Positions 1 to 8,308 of a DNA stretch of 41,501 nt are shown here, in pieces (positions within the stretch are counted from its first letter, which is position 1; each line of letters opens with the position of its first letter). A program made the position numbers and the translations under genes. The stretch spans positions 1 to 41,501 of the forward strand of contig JANWKQ010000100.1 in assembly GCA_025451295.1 (NCBI GenBank), in the 5' to 3' direction. The DNA is from Flavobacteriales bacterium (GTDB taxonomy: Bacteria; Bacteroidota; Bacteroidia; CAIKAF01). The notes below the pieces were generated by a model that worked only from the letters and a program-made list of their open reading frames with translations, was not told where the DNA came from and made no database searches.

Positions 1-298
1 CGATACCGAAAAATAAACCAACAATTAAACCCAGTGTACTCCCCCAGGTTCCATATTTAGATCCGCCAAATTTTTTCGTTCCTACAATGGGGATCACATA
101 ATCGAGAATCAAAACACCAATGACCAAGACGATGAACACGATATGCACCCATATCGCAATGTTGTTTTCATTGGCACTAAAGTGAAAACACAAGACCCCG
201 ATATACGAGACCGGGGTGCCTGGAATTCCAGGAATAATAGATCCAATAATGCCGATAACCGCACAAAGCAATGCCAGAGAAATCAACAGCCAGTCCAT
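1..298 (-). CDS. DUF456 family membrane protein (3' part cut by window edge)
   Basis: The reading frame begins at ATG 298-296 and runs off the window edge, giving about 99 residues (MDWLLISLALLCAVIG...). It is very hydrophobic: one membrane segment at residues 1-20, a Gly/Pro turn (SIIPGIPGTP), then a second and third segment (VHIVFIVLVIGVLILDYVIP and GSTLGLIVGLFFG). This glycine-rich N-terminal pattern is typical of DUF456 integral membrane proteins, whose function is unknown. It follows ybeY with a 1-nt gap (ybeY TGA at 302-300), so it is probably the last or next gene of the DUF4175-ATPase-ybeY run. The C terminus lies outside the window. Family assignment is from recognised sequence pattern. 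Confidence 0.75.
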   Translation of the reverse strand, partial: MDWLLISLALLCAVIGIIGSIIPGIPGTPVSYIGVLCFHFSANENNIAIWVHIVFIVLVIGVLILDYVIPIVGTKKFGGSKYGTWGSTLGLIVGLFFGI

Positions 299-299
299 C

Positions 300-719
300 T
301 CAGCCTAACATCCTTAGTTTCTCATTTTCCTTTCTACGCATCTCTTTCTGGTTCAATTCGCCCTTGTCTTTATAGCCACATAAGTGCAATATGCCATGAA
401 CCATTACCCTGGAAAGCTCCGTTTTAGTGTTATCCTTATACTTTGCCGCATTCTCTTTTACCCGCTCAAGGCTTATATAAAGTTCCCCGGAAATCACCCT
501 TCCCTCCGTATAGTCGAAGGTGATAATGTCCGTATAGTATTCATGGTTGAGAAATTTTTTATTGATGTCTAACAAATATTCGTCAGAACATAGAATAATG
601 CCAATGTCCCCGCATAGTTTTTTCTCTGATGCAATAACATCCTTGATCCAATTATATAAAACTCTTTTATTATCCAGTCGAATAGAAACATCCGCCAGAG
701 CAATCGAAATGGTTGACAC
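300..719 (-). CDS. ybeY: YbeY endoribonuclease / 16S rRNA maturation factor
   Basis: A 139-residue protein of the YbeY/UPF0054 family, a single-strand-specific metallo-endoribonuclease acting in 16S rRNA 3' end maturation and ribosome quality control. The signature is HGILHLCGYKD at residues 108-118: H108 and H112 match the first two metal ligands, but the third position of the usual H-x3-H-x5-H motif is Asp118. The start is GTG at 719-717, immediately after the TAA of the ATPase gene (720-722), with no ATG nearby; the conserved beta strand begins at once, so the GTG is credible. The gene is translationally linked to both neighbours (0-nt and 1-nt gaps). A 10-bp tandem duplication spans the upstream junction. 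Confidence 0.92.
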   Translation of the reverse strand: MSTISIALADVSIRLDNKRVLYNWIKDVIASEKKLCGDIGIILCSDEYLLDINKKFLNHEYYTDIITFDYTEGRVISGELYISLERVKENAAKYKDNTKTELSRVMVHGILHLCGYKDKGELNQKEMRRKENEKLRMLG

Positions 720-732
720 TTATTGACACTTA
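713..732. repeat. 10-bp perfect tandem duplication at the ATPase/ybeY junction
   Basis: TTGACACTTA occurs twice in direct tandem (713-722 and 723-732, plus-strand reading). On the coding (minus) strand it contains the end of the ATPase gene, its TAA stop and the GTG start of ybeY. The duplication therefore sits exactly on the stop/start junction of two adjacent cistrons. Confidence 0.85.
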
Positions 733-1130
733 AATGAAAAGGAGACACAAGATCCATCCTTGTCAAAATCTACCCTATCGGCTAATCTTTTGATCAGGAA
801 TACACCCCGTCCACATGGTTTATCAATATATTCAGGTTCCGTTGGGTCAGGAAGATTGTCAAAGTCAAAACCTTTCCCTTCATCAGAGACTCTAATATTG
901 AGTACAGGCTCCGAGAAATCAAAATTAATAACCACCTTTTTTTCCGCATCATAGGCATTTCCATGCATGATGGCGTTATTGGCGGCTTCTGTAAGTGCAA
1001 TTAATACATTTCCATACAACTCTTGGTTGATGTGAAAACGATCAAAAATCTCACTAACCAGGCCTTCAACCTTGGAGATTTCGTTGATGTCGGAGTTAAG
1101 TGTAACCGTGTTTTCCATTACTGCATTCAT
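720..1130 (-). CDS. RsbW-like HATPase (anti-sigma/serine kinase type ATP-binding protein)
   Basis: A 136-residue stand-alone GHKL ATPase domain (HATPase_c_2). Visible motifs are the N box (E48-A-A-N-N52-A-I-M-H-G), the G1 box (D83-E-G-K-G-F) and the G2 box (G107-R-G-V-F-L-I-K-R). Relatives include RsbW/SpoIIAB anti-sigma factor kinases, which phosphorylate STAS-domain antagonists. No STAS protein or sigma factor lies beside it here; in Bacteroidota such proteins may act without a sigma-factor partner (inference). ATG 1130-1128 starts 1 nt after the DUF4175 stop (TAG 1134-1132), and its own TAA abuts the ybeY start, so it is in the middle of a tight operon. Confidence 0.85.
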   Translation of the reverse strand: MNAVMENTVTLNSDINEISKVEGLVSEIFDRFHINQELYGNVLIALTEAANNAIMHGNAYDAEKKVVINFDFSEPVLNIRVSDEGKGFDFDNLPDPTEPEYIDKPCGRGVFLIKRLADRVDFDKDGSCVSFSFKCQ

Positions 1131-1131
1131 A

Positions 1132-4100
1132 CTAGAAGTTGTTAAGGTACTGCGAAACTTTTGATTTATAATAGGGCCTCAGCACCGGGGGGATCGTTCG
1201 GATCAGCTCCAGTTCCTGGCTCTTCTTTTTAAAATAATCATCCACTTTTTGATTGTTGTTATCTGTTTTATCCACACCCTCATTAGACTTTCTCTTGTCA
1301 TCCTGGTCCTGATTTCTCAGTGCCTTCTCAGAGTCCATCATTTTTATTGTTATCTCTTCCGTTCTATCTATAGTCCCGTTCGAAATTCTTTTATTCAAAA
1401 TATCCTGCTCATTCTCTTCCATCTTTTTGAGGATATCATTGATCTGTTTTTTCTGATCTCCCTCCACATCCTTTGTCATTTCCTGTAACTCTTTCCGGAT
1501 CATTTCCTGCTCATTCGCAAGCTTTACCAAATCCCTGGCGATATCTCCATTCTCTCCATTTTGCGGCGTTTGTCCTTTCATTTTGCCTTGCATCTCCATC
1601 ATTTTCTGCTGAAGACCCATCTGCTTTTGAAGCAAGCCCTCCATATTTGGATTTGAGCTGCCTGGCTTCTTGCAGGATTTACTGCCCTGACTCTGCATGT
1701 TGCTCATCATTTGCTGCTGCATTTGTTTGATGGCCTCACTCAGCAAGAGTGCTAAATTATTCAAAGAAGTAAGGGCATATTGTTGTTTCTGGACCGATGT
1801 TGACTTGTTTCTCTCTTCGAGCAACTCGAGGGATTTCTCCATCGAAGTTTTTACCTGTGTGATCTCCCGGTTAACGATCGACTGAATTTCAATGACCCTT
1901 TTACTTAAAGCAAGCAGACTATCCTCTATAATCCTGCTATCATCAATCAACTTTTTCTGCTCTTTTAATATGTCTTTAAACTGCGGATTGCTCACATTTG
2001 TTCCATTTGTGTTGTTAATGAGCGCCTCCTGATCAAATGAAAGCTTTAAAGTATTGTCTAACAGCTGTCTTAAATCCTCTAGATTTTCTTCCTGGCTTTC
2101 CTGCTCCATCTCTTGCTGCATACCAGAGAGCTGATCTTTCATCTCTTGCGTTTTACTCTTAGCACCCTGCATACTCTTGGAAGACTTGCTTTTCTGATTA
2201 TTGCCCAACTCCTGCTTGGAGTTGTTCATCTCATTCTCCATATCCTCCATCTTCTGGTCAAGACCTTCCATATCCTTCTTCTCGTCGAGTCCATTATTCA
2301 TCTCCTCTAATTTTTTAAGGTCCTCTTTTAATTCCTGCATCTTCTCATCCACTTTATCCTGCTGTTGCTTCAGCTCATTCTCATCCACATTCTTATCATT
2401 GGCATCCTCGGTGAACTTATCCTGCTCCTTCATCAGATCATCCGTTTTTTTAAGGACATCCTCCAGCTTATTTTCAAACTGCATTTCTTTGAAAAGAGAT
2501 AAGGTTCTGTCAAGTTCTTTTTCTATATCCCTATTCTCCAGCTCCATTTTGTCAAGCGCATCCATCATCTTGTTCTTGTCCATCTTATCCATCATCTTCT
2601 CCAGCTCATCCATCATTTTTTTAAGATCATCATTGTTGAGTTCTTCAAACAATTTGTCGATCTGGTCCTGCTTGTCCAATAATCTTTTTTCATCATCAGA
2701 AAGTTCCTCTTTCTGAATATCGTTCATTTCATTTTTATCCTGAACGCCATCCATTTTTTCTTTTAGCTCTTTCTGTTTTGCAATGATATCCTCCAGTTTC
2801 TTTTTATCATCCCATGAAAGTTCTTTCTTCTGATATAAAGATTTCTGCAATTCATCAATTTGCTTTTGAAGATCATCAGACATACTCTTAGAGTCGGATA
2901 GATCATTCTTGATGTTTTCGCTTCGTTTGCTAATATTTTCCTTAATCTCGTCCTCCGTTGGTATGGAAAACGTCATCATTTGAGAACGGGTAGATTTTGG
3001 TCCTCTAACGCCATCATTATCAAATACTTCAAAGAAGTATACCAGTTTGTCCCCTGGTTTCATATCCAGGAGCTTTGTATCAAATGGGTAATTAAAACCT
3101 TGTGATACCAGGCTTCCCGAGATCGGTAGGTTAACCACATTCTTTTCACCCTCTATTTGTCCTTTATAGACCGTATAATGAAACTTTAGCATTCTGAGGC
3201 CATAATCATCCTTAATTTCCCCTTCGAAGTTCAGAAGGCTTAAAAAGACGGAATCCTTGGATTCCCTTACATCAATACTTGGATAGAGGTCCGGAATGAT
3301 ATTTATGCTTGCGGATAAGGAATCCTTAACCGGCAATCTGTTTCCCGAGTTTCTAGGCAATAATGATATCAGATCTGAAGTATAGGCTTTAAAAGCAAAA
3401 TTATATTTACCGGACCCATTCAGGATATAAGCAGTATCATTCCTGTATACCTTTAAACTATTCGAATTATCAGCCATAATGTTCCACGTGAGCTGTGTCC
3501 CTTCGGGAAGTGTCATATCAGACGGATTCGATAACACCTCATCCTTCATATTCAAATAGTCAGGATAATCTACCACCACGTCAATCGATCTGATGGATGG
3601 TTTGGAAATCGCTTTCAAAGAATATACATCATATTCCTCATCATCCGCAATAATCTTAAAGGGCACATCCTTCTTTATATTGGCAAAAACAAAAGAAAAT
3701 TTTTGTCTGTTGAGGTTATCAGCCTTATATCTTTTATTGTCATATTCGATAAATACTTTTTCCGGAAGTTCACTTCCTTCCAGGTGAAAGTTGAGCACAT
3801 AATCTTCTCCTACCACGGCTTCCAGAGGACCATCCAACAATACCGTAAACGGGAAACTTCGCTTAAATACTTTATTGTATTGAACGATCCGCTTTGTTCC
3901 TAAATTGATGATTGCCGGAAACGCAATACACATTCCTCCGAAAAGAAGAAACACCGGAATCAGAAATTTTAAATATTTTCTATTTTTCTTGTAGTCAATT
4001 GCCGACTTAAAATCAACTGGTTTAAGATCACTGGTTTTTTGCTCAATAGAAGCAATTACCAATGAATTATCTGCTGAATTAAATCCATCTAATTGAAGAA

Positions 4101-4437
4101 TATTGGTCAACTTATCCTGAACCTCTGGAAAATGGTTTCCAATCACCTTTGAAGCCATCTCAAAAGATAATCTTCTACCAATCTTAACCAGGGCGAAAAA
4201 GGGCATTAGAATAAATTTTCCGATTACAAACAGGGAGGAGGAAACAAAGCTTAGTAAAAGGGCCAGACGAATTCCACCTGAATATCTACCATAATATTCA
4301 AGTGTTACCACAAAAAGATAAAAGGCCAATAAAATAGAAATAGATAAAAGGCTTCCTTTTATTATCTGGTTTTTATAATACTTTCTTATAAAGCCCTCTA
4401 GTTTAGGGTATATATCATTACTTACCTTATTCCCCAT
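1132..4437 (-). CDS. DUF4175 family membrane-anchored coiled-coil protein
   Basis: A 1101-residue protein with three hydrophobic segments near the N terminus (about residues 28-48, 57-84 and 157-177), a beta-rich extracytoplasmic region (about 190-500), then several hundred residues of Lys/Glu/Met/Gln-rich heptad sequence predicted as long coiled coil (about 505-1075, with stretches such as MMDELEKMMDKMDKNKMMD). This architecture is that of the Bacteroidota DUF4175 family; its function is unknown. Conserved linkage to the small ATPase and YbeY downstream (1-nt and 0-nt gaps) suggests co-expression. The start is ATG 4437-4435. A -7-like element (TACGTTTG, 4455-4448) lies 10 nt upstream in the gap after rpiB. 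The C terminus ends in a conserved-looking PPVLRPYYKSKVSQYLNNF. Confidence 0.85.
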   Translation of the reverse strand: MGNKVSNDIYPKLEGFIRKYYKNQIIKGSLLSISILLAFYLFVVTLEYYGRYSGGIRLALLLSFVSSSLFVIGKFILMPFFALVKIGRRLSFEMASKVIGNHFPEVQDKLTNILQLDGFNSADNSLVIASIEQKTSDLKPVDFKSAIDYKKNRKYLKFLIPVFLLFGGMCIAFPAIINLGTKRIVQYNKVFKRSFPFTVLLDGPLEAVVGEDYVLNFHLEGSELPEKVFIEYDNKRYKADNLNRQKFSFVFANIKKDVPFKIIADDEEYDVYSLKAISKPSIRSIDVVVDYPDYLNMKDEVLSNPSDMTLPEGTQLTWNIMADNSNSLKVYRNDTAYILNGSGKYNFAFKAYTSDLISLLPRNSGNRLPVKDSLSASINIIPDLYPSIDVRESKDSVFLSLLNFEGEIKDDYGLRMLKFHYTVYKGQIEGEKNVVNLPISGSLVSQGFNYPFDTKLLDMKPGDKLVYFFEVFDNDGVRGPKSTRSQMMTFSIPTEDEIKENISKRSENIKNDLSDSKSMSDDLQKQIDELQKSLYQKKELSWDDKKKLEDIIAKQKELKEKMDGVQDKNEMNDIQKEELSDDEKRLLDKQDQIDKLFEELNNDDLKKMMDELEKMMDKMDKNKMMDALDKMELENRDIEKELDRTLSLFKEMQFENKLEDVLKKTDDLMKEQDKFTEDANDKNVDENELKQQQDKVDEKMQELKEDLKKLEEMNNGLDEKKDMEGLDQKMEDMENEMNNSKQELGNNQKSKSSKSMQGAKSKTQEMKDQLSGMQQEMEQESQEENLEDLRQLLDNTLKLSFDQEALINNTNGTNVSNPQFKDILKEQKKLIDDSRIIEDSLLALSKRVIEIQSIVNREITQVKTSMEKSLELLEERNKSTSVQKQQYALTSLNNLALLLSEAIKQMQQQMMSNMQSQGSKSCKKPGSSNPNMEGLLQKQMGLQQKMMEMQGKMKGQTPQNGENGDIARDLVKLANEQEMIRKELQEMTKDVEGDQKKQINDILKKMEENEQDILNKRISNGTIDRTEEITIKMMDSEKALRNQDQDDKRKSNEGVDKTDNNNQKVDDYFKKKSQELELIRTIPPVLRPYYKSKVSQYLNNF

Positions 4438-4447
4438 ACAAAGCGAA

Positions 4448-4455
4448 CAAACGTA
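4448..4455 (-). promoter_or_regulatory. Possible -7 element for the DUF4175 operon
   Basis: On the minus strand TACGTTTG matches TAnnTTTG and lies 10 nt before the DUF4175 ATG, inside the 42-nt gap after rpiB. No TTG is found at the expected 19-21 nt upstream, so it is only half of a promoter. Confidence 0.4.
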
Positions 4456-4479
4456 TTGTTAAACAATTTTGTTTCATTA

Positions 4480-4908
4480 TTAACATGCTATCTTGTTTAC
4501 CCTGGTTAAATGCCTTCCTCCCTCAAATTCGGCCTTTAGAAAAGCATCTACAATTTCCTTTGCTTCTTCCAATGACACGAATCTGGCTGGAATAGCAACG
4601 CAATTCGCATTGTTATGTTGTTTAGCCAGAGAGGCCACAATCGGCAACCAGCACAGCGCGGATCTCACTTTATTGTACTTGTTCGCTGTTATATTCACCC
4701 CGTTACCCGATCCACAAAAGATAAAACCCTGATCAATAACTCCCTCATTTATACCTTTAGCTAAAGGGTGGATGAAGTCGGGATAGTCAACACTATCCGG
4801 GGAATGCGTTCCAAAATCCTCTACCTCGTATCCTAAAGAAATAAGGTAAGACTTTATAAACTCTTTGCAGTCAAATCCTGCATGATCTGCAGCACAACCA
4901 ATTTTCAT
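4480..4908 (-). CDS. rpiB: Ribose-5-phosphate isomerase B
   Basis: A 142-residue RpiB/LacAB-family isomerase interconverting ribose 5-phosphate and ribulose 5-phosphate in the non-oxidative pentose phosphate pathway. It shows the N-terminal AADHAG motif (D8, H9), the active-site cysteine in FCGSGNG (C65) and H98 in KQHNNANC, all at the positions expected from E. coli RpiB. Length is normal for the family. The start is ATG 4908-4906. DUF4175 follows after 42 nt on the same strand; a -7-like element in the gap allows separate transcription. Upstream lies a 391-nt AT-rich gap holding its promoter. Confidence 0.95.
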   Translation of the reverse strand: MKIGCAADHAGFDCKEFIKSYLISLGYEVEDFGTHSPDSVDYPDFIHPLAKGINEGVIDQGFIFCGSGNGVNITANKYNKVRSALCWLPIVASLAKQHNNANCVAIPARFVSLEEAKEIVDAFLKAEFEGGRHLTRVNKIAC

Positions 4909-5299
4909 TTTCGCTATTAATAAAGTATGTTAATAAACTACCCTAAAAAAACTAACAACAAAATTACCATAATTCAATTCATTTACGAAGAAGAATGGTT
5001 TATCAACAAAACAAATCATTCATGCATAAATTTCTATTCAATTAGAAACAAGATAGCAACAATCCTTTGATTGTTGGTAAACATCAGATACCTGTTCATA
5101 CCCAAAAAGGCTCACCTGTTAAATAGTGTATCAACTATCTAAAAAACAGTATATTGGATACTCGTAACTAGTTTAATAACTATGAAATAACTATATATAG
5201 GATCCTTTCCGGGCTGAGATAATAACAAATCAACAGCCCCTTCTTAATACTGTCTTTTATATATATATAAATTTAAAATAATTAATAGAACTGTAAAAC
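4909..5299. other. AT-rich intergenic region (391 nt) between rpiB and the quinone reductase
   Basis: No credible coding frame was seen on either strand. The sequence is strongly AT-rich, with a TATATATATATA tract near 5260-5272. It holds the rpiB promoter region (a TAATTTTG on the minus strand near 4960, without a good -33 partner), a perfect 8-bp hairpin at 5057-5076, and a GGGCTG/CAGCCC inverted pair at 5211-5239 with a 17-nt loop. It also contains diverged inverted copies of an ACAGTAT-type sequence near 5147 and 5252. No strong terminator with a T-run was found. Confidence 0.5.
5057..5076. repeat. Perfect 8-bp hairpin in intergenic DNA
   Basis: CAACAATC (5057-5064), loop CTTT, GATTGTTG (5069-5076). 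There is no T-run after it on either strand, so it is not a classical intrinsic terminator. It could be an operator or an RNA hairpin. Confidence 0.6.
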
Positions 5300-6322
5300 C
5301 TATTTCCACTCTATAGCAAGTTTTCCAACAGATTCTCTGCTTTCAAGCAAATTATGAGCTTCTGAAATATCAGAAACCGGAAAAGCCCGCCCAATTGGTT
5401 CCGGGATCGTTTTGTTATTAATGAGTTCTATAATATTTTCCATGGCCATTTTAATACTGGATGGCCTTTCGTCCGAGATCCTTAACATGTTCACCCCTAT
5501 AAACGATTTACTTTGCATTAGAAAACTTATAGGGGAATAGATACCAAAACCTATGGCTAATTTAAGATCGTTGATAATACCACTTCCATCGCTTCTTTTG
5601 GAGCCTCCATAACAAACGATCCTTCCCCCGGGTGAGAGAAGTCTGAATCCTTTCTTTACACTTTTTCCACCAATACTATCAAAAATGATATCCAACCCAT
5701 CACTGCCACGAATATTTTCAATTTCCTCCACAAACTCACTTTCCTCTGAATTGATAGGATAATTTACGCCCAGATCTTCGAGCATTTTGATTTTCATATC
5801 GGAGCTTGCAGTTGCATATATAACACAATTCTTCAATTTGGCGAGTTGAATAAGCGCCAAGCCAACCCCTCCAGCGGCGGCATGGATCAATACATGATCA
5901 CCCTCAAAGATATTAGTGGCCATATTGGAGGCATAATAAGCAGTGGAATATTGTGTGGCAAGAGCCGTTGAGGCGGCATTCGACAATTCGTTGTTGATCG
6001 GATGCGCCACTAGTTGGTTAGCGACGACATACTCCGCATAACCACCAAATCTGGTCAGAGCTACCACCCGTTGTCCAAGTAATTCTTCATCTGCTCCCGG
6101 ACCAAGCTTATCCACATGCCCCACCACATCATATCCAATGACTGCCGGAAGAGGAGGAGCGTCCTTATACATGCCCTTTCTTGCCATCACATCGGCATAG
6201 TTTAAACCAAAGGCCTCCACTTTTATTCGTACTTCTCCTTCTTTGGGCTCAGGCTTATTAAGCTCTCTCAATTCAAAGGCTCTTTCAGGATTCCCATATT
6301 TTACCAATACGACTGCTTGCAT
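5300..6322 (-). CDS. MDR-family quinone oxidoreductase, VAT1/synaptic-vesicle-like
   Basis: A 340-residue medium-chain dehydrogenase/reductase of the zinc-free quinone oxidoreductase type, expected to reduce quinones or enones with NADPH. The N-terminal GroES-like domain (about residues 1-120) has VEAFGLNYADVMARKGMY and PAVIGYDVVG. The Rossmann domain carries the cofactor loop HAAAGGVGLALIQLAK (about 148-163). The C-terminal GKLAIEW is typical. The zinc-ligand cysteines of alcohol dehydrogenases are absent. The spacer around SPISFLMQSKSFIGVNMLRI resembles VAT1-like proteins more than QorA. The start ATG is 6322-6320, divergent from the TerC-family gene, with a 57-nt AT-rich gap. Substrate unknown. 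Confidence 0.88.
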   Translation of the reverse strand: MQAVVLVKYGNPERAFELRELNKPEPKEGEVRIKVEAFGLNYADVMARKGMYKDAPPLPAVIGYDVVGHVDKLGPGADEELLGQRVVALTRFGGYAEYVVANQLVAHPINNELSNAASTALATQYSTAYYASNMATNIFEGDHVLIHAAAGGVGLALIQLAKLKNCVIYATASSDMKIKMLEDLGVNYPINSEESEFVEEIENIRGSDGLDIIFDSIGGKSVKKGFRLLSPGGRIVCYGGSKRSDGSGIINDLKLAIGFGIYSPISFLMQSKSFIGVNMLRISDERPSSIKMAMENIIELINNKTIPEPIGRAFPVSDISEAHNLLESRESVGKLAIEWK

Positions 6323-6354
6323 GAAAAAAGATTATTTTAAAGTCTAAATATATT

Positions 6355-6362
6355 TATTTTTG
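6355..6362 (+). promoter_or_regulatory. Possible -7 element for the TerC-family gene
   Basis: TATTTTTG matches TAnnTTTG, 17 nt before the ATG at 6380. No TTG lies at the proper distance upstream. Confidence 0.35.
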
Positions 6363-6379
6363 TTATCTACAGCTATTTA

Positions 6380-7129
6380 ATGGAGATTTTCTTACACACA
6401 AGCACCTGGTTTATTCTTCTAACCCTTACCTTTCTTGAAGTTATCCTGGGGATTGATAACATTATTTTTATCTCCATTGTTACCAATAAGCTTCCCGAAA
6501 AGAGCCAGGCACCTGCAAGAAACATTGGTTTGATCGTTGCACTGCTTTTTAGGATTGCCCTTTTATTTGGAATTTCTCTTATCATGAGCTTAGACCGCTC
6601 TTTTTACACCACTGCTAAGTATAGTTTCGGAGATTTGGTCATAGATCCTATTTCCATTACCGGAAAGGCCATCATCTTTTTCATAGGAGGGTTATTCCTG
6701 ATCGCAAAAAGCACCTCTGAAATGTTTCAGAAACTCGAAAAAAACAAAAAGGAATCAGTAAAAAACAAAAAAACGTTCTCTTTTGTATGGATTGTGTTAC
6801 AGATCATTTTGCTGGATGTTATTTTTTCTTTTGATTCTATTCTTACTGCAATAGGGCTATCAGACAATATTCTCATCATCATTATCTCATTGGTATTGTC
6901 TATGATTGTTATGATGTTATTTTCAGGCTCGGTGAGCCGGTTCATTAATAAATTTCCAAGTTTGCAAATTCTTGCACTATCCTTTTTGATCCTAATCGGA
7001 TTTACATTATTAATGCAGGCAATTGGAAAAGAAATTCCAAAGGGATATATCTATTTTGCGATCTTCTTCTCATTGATCGTTGAACTGATTAACATCCGCA
7101 TCAGAAAAAGAAATCAGCATAGTTCATAG
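6380..7129 (+). CDS. TerC family integral membrane protein (likely metal export)
   Basis: A 249-residue protein with about seven hydrophobic segments and the two family signatures: LEVILGIDNIIF (E20, D26, N27) and LDVIFSFDSILTAIG (D146, D152), which place acidic residues in the membrane. TerC/Alx/YceF relatives are linked to manganese efflux or loading of exported metalloproteins; the substrate here is not shown by the sequence. A lysine-rich cytoplasmic loop (about residues 119-132) divides the two halves. The start ATG 6380 fits the first membrane segment. Its 3' end overlaps the convergent dprA gene by 16 nt (7114-7129). Confidence 0.88.
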   Translation: MEIFLHTSTWFILLTLTFLEVILGIDNIIFISIVTNKLPEKSQAPARNIGLIVALLFRIALLFGISLIMSLDRSFYTTAKYSFGDLVIDPISITGKAIIFFIGGLFLIAKSTSEMFQKLEKNKKESVKNKKTFSFVWIVLQIILLDVIFSFDSILTAIGLSDNILIIIISLVLSMIVMMLFSGSVSRFINKFPSLQILALSFLILIGFTLLMQAIGKEIPKGYIYFAIFFSLIVELINIRIRKRNQHSS

Positions 7130-8214
7130 GATTTTCCAGGAAGACTTCTAACGACCCCTTTCATTTCAAGATTAAATAGCAGAGCTGAACAACTACTTAT
7201 GCTCAGTTGGGATTTGGTGGAAATATTATCCAGTCCAACTTTCGAGCTCTCATGTAAAATGCGAACAATGTTCAATTCATCTGAGGTCAGGTCTACTGTT
7301 TGTTTTTTTTTGATCTTCCGCTTTTTAAAACCAAGCTCTTCGACCAGAGAGTCAATCGATAAAATAGCTTTTGCTCGTCCAGTCCTGATCAATGCATTAC
7401 AACCCTCCGAATATTTATCATTGTATCGCCCTGGAAGGGCAAAAACTTTTCGATGATAACCGGAAGCAAATTCAGCCGTAATAAGTGCCCCACCCTTTTT
7501 GGCTGCTTCAATAACAATCGTTGCGTACGAGAGCCCTGCAATGATCCTGTTTCTTTTGGGAAAGTTTTCACGGTTGGGTTTTTCATCATAGAAATATTCA
7601 CTAATAAGTCCGCCACGTTCCTTGCACATTTGTTCAGCATAGGGCTTGTGAATACCTGGATAAACCGTGTGGAGGCCATGGCCAACAATTCCAAATGTAG
7701 GCAAGTGGCAGTTCAGTGCCTCTTTGTGAGCAGCAATATCAATTCCTGCCGCTAGTCCGCTTATCACGGAGGTGTCGCTATCTTTAATGGCGGAGAATAG
7801 TTCTGTGATGGCATCCTGACCATAACCCGTAGCAAGACGTGTGCCCACAATGCTAATGCAAGGAGTTAAATTAAGGATCTCTATGCTCCCTTTAAAGAAC
7901 AGGATTAACGGAGGATTGTCAATTGAGAGCAAGCTCCTGGGATATGCGCTGTCCCGAAAAATTACATAATTAATGCGGGCTTTTTCAATTTTTTTCAGCT
8001 CTTTTTCGACCGCTTTAAAATCTATTCCACTTTGTAAAAGATCAAAAACCCTCTCCGGAATGCCCGGAATACTGGACAAGTGCTTCTTTTTTTCCTTGAA
8101 GACGGAGCTGGCGCTTCCGCAATGTGTGATCAATTTATGAGCAGTGGCATCTCCAATGCCACCACACATTTTAAGCGCTATCATCGATTTGAGCTCTTCC
8201 AAAATTTCTGTCAA
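7114..8214 (-). CDS. dprA: DNA-processing protein DprA
   Basis: A 366-residue DprA/Smf protein, which loads RecA on incoming single-stranded DNA during natural transformation. An N-terminal helix-hairpin-helix region (MCGGIGDATAHKLI, about residues 16-29) precedes the Rossmann core with SIVGTRLATGYG, VISGLAAGIDIAAH and FPKRNRIIAGLS. A C-terminal winged-helix (DML1-like) region covers about 300-366. The longest frame starts at TTG 8214, preceded on the minus strand by AGGAAAG at a good Shine-Dalgarno distance; the first ATG (8181) would give a protein shortened by 11 residues that still keeps the HhH motif. I favour TTG because of the ribosome site. It converges on and overlaps the TerC gene by 16 nt. 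Confidence 0.93.
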   Translation of the reverse strand: MTEILEELKSMIALKMCGGIGDATAHKLITHCGSASSVFKEKKKHLSSIPGIPERVFDLLQSGIDFKAVEKELKKIEKARINYVIFRDSAYPRSLLSIDNPPLILFFKGSIEILNLTPCISIVGTRLATGYGQDAITELFSAIKDSDTSVISGLAAGIDIAAHKEALNCHLPTFGIVGHGLHTVYPGIHKPYAEQMCKERGGLISEYFYDEKPNRENFPKRNRIIAGLSYATIVIEAAKKGGALITAEFASGYHRKVFALPGRYNDKYSEGCNALIRTGRAKAILSIDSLVEELGFKKRKIKKKQTVDLTSDELNIVRILHESSKVGLDNISTKSQLSISSCSALLFNLEMKGVVRSLPGKSYELC

Positions 8215-8308
8215 GATTAACTTTCCTAATTAAAAAAAATTTTGGCATTTTTTAGAAAAAGATTTAGGTTTGACTATATAAATTTATCAATAAAACCCTT
8301 GGACCGTG

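Noticed and set aside
2201-2716. Long plus-strand open frame rich in Ser and Phe
   Set aside because: It is the antisense shadow of the Lys/Glu-rich coiled coil of the DUF4175 gene.
5200-5245. CTGAGA-containing segment with GGGCTG/CAGCCC pairing, reminiscent of a thiamine riboswitch
   Set aside because: The other conserved TPP-aptamer segments are absent and no thiamine gene follows.
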